The notes beneath the pieces are model-generated. The model ran no database searches. It worked only from the letters and a program-made list of their open reading frames with translations, and was not told the DNA's origin. Made by a program: the position numbers and the translations under genes. Shown here in pieces: positions 7,960-13,960 of a DNA stretch of 13,960 nt (the first letter of the stretch is position 1; every line of letters begins with the position of its first letter). This DNA comes from Asterionellopsis glacialis (lineage: Eukaryota > Bacillariophyta > Plagiogrammaphyceae > Rhaphoneidales > Asterionellopsidaceae). The stretch is from contig WKLE02000534.1 of NCBI GenBank assembly GCA_014885115.2, positions 1-13,960 of the forward strand, written 5' to 3'.

Positions 7960-8656
7960 ATGACATTGGGTCTAGCAAGAAATTTGTCATCGCCTATACC
8001 TTTCCTACTTCTGGTTACTCTTCTCGTTATCTCCAATATTCCGTTGGTTCAGTCTTTTACAACGTCGTTGTCTTTTGCTACCCCCCAAAAGCACAGCTAC
8101 TTCCAAAATTTAGCCATGTCGGTATCAGACGATACTACTTCTGTTCAATCTCGAATGGAATCGCATGTAAAGGAAGTTCTATTCATTGAATGTGGTGAGT
8201 TCAAATTCCAATATATGTGCAAGATATATGTGAACGAATTGAATCCTATTCCTGTGTAACTTCTTATAAAAGTGACTCAGAACTGTTTTGTCTACTTTAA
8301 CTGATGAATCTGTGTTTTGTTTCAAAGGATTCGGAAATGATCAACACGGACAAACTGGTACAAAAGCGGCTGTACGAGCTTGTCGGAATGCCATTGAATT
8401 TAATTCTATCCCATCCGTCAATAAATTGGTTCCTGGTGGATATGATGCCCTAAAATTATTTGTCATACTAGCCATCCCACCGAAATATCAAGAAATCGAT
8501 TTAGACCAAGTTGCCAAAGTCTTTCCCTATGGAGATGTAAAATTTGAAATTCAAGACGGTGGTATGGTTGCACCTAGTGGGATAGCAATTGAAGCTTTAG
8601 GTGATACAAATCAAGATATGGTTGTGGTGTGTGCATCAGTTACAGTTGGATACTAA
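7960..8656 (+). CDS. Lin0512-family conserved protein with predicted plastid-targeting presequence
   Basis: This is a small conserved domain of unknown biochemical function, best known from bacteria. Exon 1 is 7960-8194 and exon 2 is 8328-8656; a 133-nt intron (GTGAGT...TTTCAAAG) in phase 1 joins FIEC to GFGNDQHGQ, restoring the signature FIECGFGNDQHGQTGTKAA. The product is 187 residues from the first ATG in the open frame. The Lin0512 domain occupies about residues 70-187 (KAAVRACRNAIEFNSIPS, PGGYDALKLFVILAIPP, GIAIEALGD), about the usual 110-120 residues. The N-terminus is an added targeting sequence: a strongly hydrophobic stretch (about 14-30) then QS|FTTS, an F-containing cleavage context like the diatom plastid motif. 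The gene converges with, and by frame slightly overlaps, the minus-strand small gene. Confidence 0.8.
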
Positions 8657-8985
8657 AAGCAAAGGAAAACAAACTCTTGTAAAGTTTGCGTAGTTGGTTG
8701 TTGTAATTGATAATTTTCAAAAACAAATGATGATTGCTTTCGAATTTCAAAGCGAAAGCAGCATATGGACGTGGTAGTTCTATGAAATTTGTACATCTAA
8801 TGAATCCTCCTTCCTCAGTTTCTATATTCAAACTGTTATCATCACCACCCACTTCTCGGGCAGTTTGGTTTTCTATAATAGGATTGAGTTGTTGTGTGCG
8901 TGCAGAAAGCATTTTGTTGACATTTTTGATCAGAGGAGGATGTCCCGGTAGGCATTCCACAAAAGATTTTCCTTTTTCCAGCCAT
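8640..8985 (-). CDS. Small unknown protein, apparent 1-nt frameshift near its start
   Basis: A minus-strand frame runs from a stop just before 8993 to TAA at 8642-8640 and reads like real protein: FVECLPGHPPLIKN, MLSARTQQLNPIIEN, GFIRCTNFIELPRPYAAFAL. It has no good ATG at its start. An ATG at 8985-8983 lies in another frame; removing one A from the A5 run at 8977-8973 joins it to the long frame as MAGKGKSFVECLPGHPP and gives 114 residues. The length (346 nt, 3n+1) agrees with one extra base. So this is either an assembly or sequencing error in a homopolymer, a recent mutation, or a protein starting at a non-AUG codon. I do not recognise the family. The last codons overlap the end of the Lin0512 gene by 17 bp, and the C-terminal tail (after about residue 82) may be divergent. 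Confidence 0.5.
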
Positions 8986-9007
8986 TAAATAACAAAAAAT
9001 CGATTTG

Positions 9008-9015
9008 TGACGTCA
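9008..9015. promoter_or_regulatory. Perfect CRE palindrome TGACGTCA
   Basis: The full 8-bp cAMP-response element TGACGTCA sits 22 bp upstream of the minus-strand small gene's ATG and 6 bp upstream of the tRNA-Leu. bZIP factors bind such sites, and TGACGT elements are known in CO2-responsive diatom promoters. Whether it serves either neighbour is inference. Confidence 0.5.
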
Positions 9016-9020
9016 CAACC

Positions 9021-9106
9021 GCACCTTTGGCCGAGCGGTCTAAGGCGTTAGGCTTAAGACCTACTGGGCACTCCAGCCCGCGTGGGTTCAAATCCCACAG
9101 GGTGCA
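9021..9106 (+). tRNA. tRNA-Leu (anticodon UAA), copy 1
   Basis: The 86-nt sequence folds as a class II tRNA: acceptor GCACCTT pairs with AGGGTGC, D-arm GCC/GGC, anticodon loop CTTAAGA with anticodon TAA, a long variable arm (GGGC/GCCC) and T-arm GTGGG/CCCAC around TTCAAAT. Discriminator A and the long variable arm agree with leucine; it decodes UUA. The anticodon stem shows four clear pairs with a T-C mismatch at its outer end. Internal A box (TGGCCGAGCGG) and B box (GGTTCAAATCC, 9085-9095) support nuclear RNA polymerase III transcription. There is no intron and no encoded CCA. Confidence 0.96.
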
Positions 9107-9108
9107 AC

Positions 9109-9113
9109 TTTTT
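9109..9113 (+). terminator. RNA polymerase III terminator of tRNA-Leu copy 1
   Basis: A run of five T begins three bases after the tRNA discriminator base, the usual Pol III stop signal. Confidence 0.8.
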
Positions 9114-9330
9114 ATGAATTGGATTTTGAGTGCGTTGTTGTGGTAAACGACTCATTATTCAATGCCTTTGGGGAAACAAAACATTTTTCCATGGTATTCC
9201 AGACACACAGCATTTCTTCCGCATGGAGAGTTTATTTCTATGAGATCACACTTGCATAGATCCATACATGACATCCATATTCGAATAGTAGTACCATGGT
9301 TTGTATCTAGTGTAGCACAGAGTTCCACCT

Positions 9331-9350
9331 CACACACGCACACACACACA
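9331..9350. repeat. CA dinucleotide microsatellite
   Basis: Ten CA units with a single interruption (CGCA), directly followed by TATG. Confidence 0.85.
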
Positions 9351-9637
9351 TATGCATAAAAATCCAATGGTCTATAACGCAATTTTAGTTTTTATGCTGT
9401 CCTTGACTTTGCTAATATTCATACATACCGTGTTCGTAGTATAATTGTACTTTCTCTCTCCCTCGAAATTCATCTTTCTCTTTTAGCTTACTACGTACAG
9501 AACCAACAACAATCACAAACACAAACTCCGCAATATAAACCATGATCTTCACACAAGCAAACTTCGATTCATGTGCCATGTTCACACACCCTGTTTCATA
9601 TTTGTATGCATTATCATTGTGTACGTGTAGTTTCAAT

Positions 9638-9662
9638 CATAATAATAATAGTAGTAGTAGTA
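9638..9662. repeat. AAT/AGT trinucleotide microsatellite
   Basis: Three to four AAT units are followed by four AGT units, a compound microsatellite that probably arose by one substitution and expansion. Confidence 0.8.
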
Positions 9663-9737
9663 AGTACCATGTGTCATGTTTCACACAAAGATTTATCCAT
9701 ACATGCATACCACTTGTTTTCATGTTGTGTATATTTA

Positions 9738-10264
9738 TTATTTCTCCTCTTCCTTTTCCTTTGATTCAGGTGTTAATTGAGGTGCCATTCCTGGTGCAAA
9801 TTTTAAATTAAATTCGGATAACCCATAATATCCAATAAAAATCATGAGAGTTGCAAATTGAGCACCGACACGTGCTCTCATCATTTTTTGCGATCGTATA
9901 GGATCACGATTGTAAAAACTTTTAATACCACTCCCTAAGAAATATGCCGTCACCATGCAACCAATTGGTACCAAGGGTTCTTTAGAAAACTATGAAATGT
10001 AGGAAAAACAAAAGTCAAACACGAAACATAAAGAAAAGTATGTGAGTATATGCGTGTGTTAGAATAGAGCATAAAAAATGAAACACAAACAATCGAATAG
10101 TCACGCTTCCGTACCTTGCGATATAATTTTTGTTCAAATGTTTCCGATTTGTGCAATACGGGTGGAGGTGTGTAATCTTCTTCTTGTACAATTGAAGTGG
10201 ATTCAGTTGTTCCACTTTCCATTTTGGTACGTGTTGCAACGTCGAAGCTTTGTGTGGACCCCAT
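9738..10264 (-). CDS. HIG1-domain protein (Rcf1/HIGD-like), mitochondrial inner membrane
   Basis: HIG1-domain proteins associate with cytochrome c oxidase and help assemble or stabilise respiratory supercomplexes. On the minus strand, exon 1 is 10264-10115 (50 codons from ATG) and exon 2 is 9989-9738; the 125-nt intron (GTACGG...TCATAG) is phase 0 and joins FEQKLYRK to FSKEPLVPIGC. The product is 133 residues. KEPLVPIGC starts the HIG1 domain; two predicted membrane helices cover about 55-74 and 90-110, separated by the diagnostic basic segment RDPIRSQKMMRARVGAQ. The C-terminal tail is rich in Lys and Glu. The N-terminal 50 residues are hydrophilic and variable, without an obvious cleavable presequence, as in many HIGD proteins. 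The 5' splice site GTACGG is non-optimal but needed, since without splicing the domain start is lost. The gene lies between two inverted tRNA-Leu copies. Confidence 0.9.
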
Positions 10265-10748
10265 CGTGCTTCTTGTGGTCGAGTATTATTATTACACCTA
10301 AATGATATTTATAAGATAGGATGAAACAAAATATTTTTCAATTGTACAGCGACAGAGAGATACTCTATATATTTTTCTATCTACAACAGTTCTTTTTGTT
10401 GTTGTTGTTGTTTCTCTGTTCCACTCCTGCTTTTTTCCGTCGTGTCGGTGTGAGACATTTTGCGCTCGCCACAAACACACGCGGGTGCGATGAGTAAGAC
10501 AGAAGAATGGCGATGACGCGTTGGCATTTTCGTGTCGATTGGTGATGATAGTGATAATCCTCATACTCGTACAGGCAGTATTATTCCTACGTAAATGGTG
10601 CATAATCCAACATACTGAAGACAATAAACCATACCCTGGTCTGTCCATCATATTATGAACAGTATGTATAATACGAAGTAATACTGGTGCTAAAAAGGAT
10701 TAGTACCCGGTACAAAAATGACAGATTTGTCAAAAAAAGACAAAAAGA
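10265..10748. other. Intergenic region upstream of the HIG1 gene
   Basis: These 484 bp lie between the HIG1 start and the second tRNA-Leu, and should include the HIG1 promoter and 5' UTR. A minus-strand open frame (10298-10651) has a low-complexity, Thr- and Arg-rich translation without recognisable domain; its threonine run comes from a GTT/AAC microsatellite at about 10397-10411. No gene is supported. Confidence 0.4.
10742..10746 (-). terminator. RNA polymerase III terminator of tRNA-Leu copy 2
   Basis: On the minus strand a T5 run follows the tRNA by two bases, and a T7 run (10732-10738) lies a few bases further as a backup. Confidence 0.8.
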
Positions 10749-10834
10749 TGCACCCTGTGGGATTTGAACCCACGCGGGCTGGAGTGCCCAGTAGGTCTTA
10801 AGCCTAACGCCTTAGACCGCTCGGCCAAAGGTGC
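10749..10834 (-). tRNA. tRNA-Leu (anticodon UAA), copy 2, identical to copy 1
   Basis: The reverse complement is identical over all 86 bases to the copy at 9021-9106, with the same TAA anticodon, long variable arm and intact A and B boxes. The flanks differ: upstream here is TTCCGACGCAAGC rather than GACGTCACAACC, so only the tRNA itself is duplicated or kept identical. Both copies look functional. Confidence 0.96.
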
Positions 10835-11935
10835 GCTTGCGTCGGAAAAGCACCAATTTACATATCTGAAGCGTTCATAGTATTTTTTTCCACGATTTCT
10901 TGTCAAGACACTATTTTGAATGTCCCCTGAAATCTCCTATTTATGTTGATCTTTAATGAAATGCTGTTCTGCCAGGAGAATTAACAAAGTGGAGCAACAT
11001 TTTTAGTTCTCTTAGTATAATCAAAGCTAACAAATCATTGTTTAACGTCTGCAAGAATGGGTAAGAACACAGTAGCAAAACAACAACAACAAGATCTATT
11101 GAGAAAATGACTGTCCCACATCATAATCAGCTTAACATTCTTTACACAACAACACAACCCTGTTCAGCCATGTGAACAATCATTTCTAGTCTGGAAAGTC
11201 TTGTTCATGTATGCTAGCAACATCCTGTATTTTGTTGATATTATTTTTGAAGTAAAAAAATAAACAAGTGTGTGCACCTACCATGATTTTTTTAGAAATT
11301 ACTAGTTCTTGGGCTTCAGGTTGGATTCTTCTCACCTCTGATAGTATATAACAATCAACTTCTTGATTTAGTGGACTTAAATTAGTATGAATGATGGTGG
11401 ACTGTTCAGGTGGACATGATTTGTTGAAAATTAGTCAATGTTTTCCCATATCACAAGTCTGTTAGAATTTCCTTGGACAAAAATGATTGGCAATATCTTT
11501 GCTGTTGGATCTGTACAGCCCCATTTCCTGACATGTATGATCTTGCCTGATGGTGCTTTTTGATTTTCTTATATTTTGAACAGAAAATACATTTAATTGA
11601 TGAATTGAGGAGTAGACTTGCAAGTTTTTTATTGGGATCATGATTTTCATTTAGATCTGTTTAAGAACAAATAATGAATTGCTGGTTTGGGCTCATCATC
11701 TTCATCATTTTTTAGAAGGATTTCCTTTCTTGGATTGTGCAGAGATTCTTGTAGGAAGAACAATCCCTGGCTTGTTATAGAAGAGATTTTTTGGGGGGTT
11801 GTTCTTCATTTGGCTAGTTTTTTTGGAATATTTGAAATGAGCCTGTGCAAGGGCTCCTTCAATTTTGGATGGCATGATATAAAATGTGACCACATGAAAT
11901 AATGAGAGCACAGAAAATTGGCTGAAAGTAAAAAA

Positions 11936-11970
11936 CCAACAGCCAACAACCAACAACCAACAACCAACAA
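11936..11970. repeat. Tandem repeat, five copies of CCAACAA
   Basis: Five 7-bp units follow each other, the first with one mismatch (CCAACAG). It is a simple slippage-type minisatellite inside the CpG-poor region. Confidence 0.9.
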
Positions 11971-12510
11971 TGATGTGAAAGAGCTACAGAAAAAAGAAGT
12001 ACAGAATAGAGTGGGAAATGGATCAAGGTTCTACTAATAATATGATTACTTTTGTAACAAGTTCTACATCTGTAAAAATGAATGTGAAAGTACAAACAAA
12101 TGTATTGTACAACAACCAATAATAATTAAAAACAAACATGAATGAAGAAGCAAATGCAGTATGCTAGTCTGATTGATTGTTGACAATGTTTTTAAACAGT
12201 TTCCACCATCATCATGAAACAGTTACCAAAATAGAAGAAGCAGAGGTGCTGCTTAAATGATGATCCTAACAATCCAAGAAACTAGTGTGAAAGATGCAAT
12301 AAGAAATGCAGCTAATGTGAGTGTCACTGGACAACAAAAAAATACAACATGAAAGGCAAGGTTGAAGAATAGGTATGAAAACAAAAAACAGACACCAGAG
12401 TTGTTCCAGAATTAGGTGGACCAGTCCAGTAGTGTACTGTGACATAGAAATTTTTTAGTGCTATTAATCAAATCTAGTAATTTTGCATGGTATTTTATTT
12501 GGATGGATTG

Positions 12511-12685
12511 AAATACCATTTTATGGTACCAATTTCTCTTTACATAGCCACCTAAACCTTGTAACCACCAGTGCTCATGCAGTTCCATTCACAAGAAACT
12601 TCTGCATGGAACCATGCCAGTGATTAGTAGTTTAAAATGGCTATGTAACAAGAAATTGGTACCACAACAGGTACCATTTTGCAAG
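12511..12685. repeat. Imperfect long inverted repeat (foldback)
   Basis: The left arm contains GGTACCAATTTCTCTTTACA followed by TAGCCACCTAAAC (about 12525-12557). The right arm, read in reverse complement, contains GGTACCAATTTCTTGTTACA followed by TAGCCATTTTAAAC (about 12631-12664). Outside these, ATACCATTTTAT and a partner (AAAATGGTACC) extend the pairing imperfectly. The loop of about 75 bp has weaker pairs of its own (GCAGTTCCAT with ATGGAACC-like sequence). The structure resembles a foldback transposon or MITE remnant. Confidence 0.65.
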
Positions 12686-13946
12686 ATTGTTTTGAAGAGA
12701 TTGGGCAAGGGTGCCACTTTATGGCCGTTAGAGCACTGGGAAAGTCTTTGAAATTGCAAGCAACTACAAAATATGATTGACCAGCTTAAAGTTCAAAATA
12801 ATAGATATGTACAAAACAGTATACATTGGATATTTTCATAATATACTAATACTCCAAATTGCAATTTTTTACATATTCCTACATGTGTCATAGTACATTT
12901 TATACTTTGTGTGTTCATATATTAAAAAATTGGTACATTTTCAAAATTTACAGATACTCCAAAAAAAAATTATGACACATATGTATATATAACATGGTAT
13001 GGGTTTTAACTGTATTTCATATAATACAAATTATGTACATACAAATGCCTATCATAATTTTTTTAAGAGCACACCAGGATAACATATACATTGAACATAA
13101 AGTATTGGAGTATGAGTATATTAAAATGTTCAAAACATTTTTTTAGTCTATGTAGCTGTCTACAGACTAATTGATACAAATCGGTCCACCTAGTAATCCT
13201 GGAACAACTCATCAAGTTAACAGTGCAACAAGAGAGGAAAGCCTGCATTAGGAATTTTATGACTTGACTGAAAAGTGGAGGATGACATTGCCATGCTCTG
13301 TCTTTGCCAGCATTGGAGGTATGGATAGTGTAAATTACCAAAACTGGGGTGAGAAGTTTTTTTTATGAGCAAACCCAACTGTGGTGTACTTACGCTACTT
13401 CTTGTAGCTTGTAACAGAGTTTGAATCCTTTTTCCTGGAATTTTTAGTCATGGCTGCTTCATCATTTTACACAAGAAGCATATATCAATGAACTCAGCAA
13501 TGAGACAGCAGCTGCTATTGCTATTAACAAGGTCCATGATACTAGTTTGATGGCCATATTACATAACAAACATCATATGAGGAGACTACCAATAAGTTTT
13601 CCATCAAAGTTGTAGGGACCAGATTAGAAAATTATTGAATCTAGGAGACTTGCCATGTCAAGTGCACATGATTTATACCAGATTTCTAACCATAGAGATT
13701 GATTGTTGTTATGAAGGACAGCTCTAGATCATGAAGTACAGGGACTGATGATCAATCAGATGCATTGAATTGATGATGACAATCAACATTTTGGCAACTT
13801 CAAGCACTGAAGTGTCCAGGCATCCATTGCTATGTTTCACTGTGTGCCAGAGTTTTGTGTGTGTCAAAATAGATAATCAACTCAATTTTCACTGGTATTT
13901 TTGTTTTAACTAGAACTTAGAAAAAAATGTACAATTATGTACTGAA

Positions 13947-13958
13947 CCCCCCCCCCCC
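13947..13958. repeat. C12 homopolymer at the window end
   Basis: Twelve C in a row, two bases before the end of the window. Such runs are rare in this AT-rich stretch and are prone to slippage, so base count here may be unreliable. Confidence 0.8.
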
Positions 13959-13960
13959 AG

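Larger units (their letters stand above)
9114..9737. other. Intergenic region with two microsatellites
   Basis: These 624 bp hold no supported gene. The stretch 9155-9382 is open on both strands (about 65-75 codons each) without recognisable motifs. A CA repeat lies at 9331-9350 and an AAT/AGT repeat at about 9638-9662. The part next to 9737 would be the 3' UTR of the HIG1 gene. Confidence 0.45.
10835..13960. other. AT-rich, CpG-depleted, gene-free region; probable old decayed repeat
   Basis: No credible gene is visible in this 3.1-kb stretch. Open frames are short, rich in Lys, Asn, Ile and Phe, and carry no domain I can defend. From 11049 to the end I count only three CG dinucleotides (in GCCGTTA near 12725, ATCGGTCC near 13182, TACGCTA near 13393), while TG and CA are abundant. 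This is the pattern left by long-term cytosine methylation and deamination of a silenced transposon or repeat. The region just before (10835-11048) still has a few CG. I cannot assign the ancestor. Confidence 0.6.

Noticed and set aside
7761..8036. Minus-strand frame of 91 codons before the Lin0512 gene.
   Set aside because: It is antisense to the start of a well-supported gene and has no recognisable features.
9155..9382. Overlapping open frames on both strands (65 and 75 codons) after tRNA-Leu copy 1.
   Set aside because: No motif, partly built from the CA microsatellite, and no splice partners visible. It could be a gene relic but cannot be supported.
10298..10651. Minus-strand frame of 117 codons upstream of HIG1.
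   Set aside because: Contains a microsatellite-derived threonine run and no domain; it lies where the HIG1 promoter and 5' UTR are expected.
11400..11960. Minus-strand frames such as 11462-11650 and 11705-11956, with a CxxC and Lys-rich segment that looked a little like a retroelement integrase zinc-binding region.
   Set aside because: The frames shift repeatedly, the match is only a few residues, and no catalytic motif follows. It does not justify naming an element type.
13063..13341. Minus-strand frame of 92 codons near the right end.
   Set aside because: It has Cys-rich, low-complexity composition and no domain, and lies within CpG-depleted AT-rich DNA where such open frames occur by chance.
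1..13960. CRISPR array, prokaryotic operon or phage-type system.
   Set aside because: No regularly spaced repeats; spliceosomal introns, plastid bipartite signals and Pol III tRNA genes show this is eukaryotic nuclear DNA.

Overview
The window looks like nuclear DNA of a diatom or a close stramenopile with a secondary red plastid. Three of the five recognisable protein genes begin with a hydrophobic signal peptide followed at the predicted cleavage site by a phenylalanine (ADA|F, ES|F, QS|F), which is the hallmark of bipartite plastid targeting in these algae. Genes carry at most one short GT-AG intron (95-136 nt), are tightly packed on both strands, and lie next to a diatom-type Copia retroelement fragment. 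Species cannot be read from the sequence.

Layout, left to right. (1) 1-1728: the 5' leader, gag and the first part of pol (aspartic protease) of a Copia-type LTR retrotransposon, broken by a nonsense codon and a one-base frameshift and cut off at about 1725, where a TACCWGGTA palindrome begins. (2) 2235-4494: LepA/EF4 translation GTPase, one intron, predicted plastid form. (3) 4589-5425, minus strand: a UBE2Z-like ubiquitin-conjugating enzyme, convergent with LepA. (4) 5426-6265: a non-coding stretch full of TACCWGGTA palindromes around an unexplained block of about 270 bp. (5) 6266-7350: 2-oxoglutarate/Fe(II) dioxygenase of the prolyl-4-hydroxylase type, one intron. (6) 7960-8656: Lin0512-family protein with an N-terminal targeting sequence, one intron. 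(7) 8640-8985, minus: a small unknown protein that reads through if one base of an A5 run is ignored. (8) 9021-9106 and 10749-10834: two identical tRNA-Leu(UAA) genes facing each other, enclosing a minus-strand HIG1-domain mitochondrial inner-membrane protein (9738-10264). (9) About 10.9 kb to the end: about 3 kb of AT-rich DNA without a credible gene. From 11049 on it has only three CpG dinucleotides, which suggests an old, methylated and deaminated repeat.

The genes do not form a pathway. LepA, the Lin0512 protein and perhaps the dioxygenase point to the plastid, the HIG1 protein to mitochondrial respiration, and the E2 to cytosolic or nuclear ubiquitin or ubiquitin-like transfer. Taken together this is an ordinary gene-dense island between two pieces of mobile DNA of very different age: a CpG-rich Copia fragment on the left and a CpG-empty relic on the right. 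I saw no CRISPR array, defence system or other new multi-gene system. The most interesting signals are the CpG desert, the palindrome family and the frameshifted small protein.
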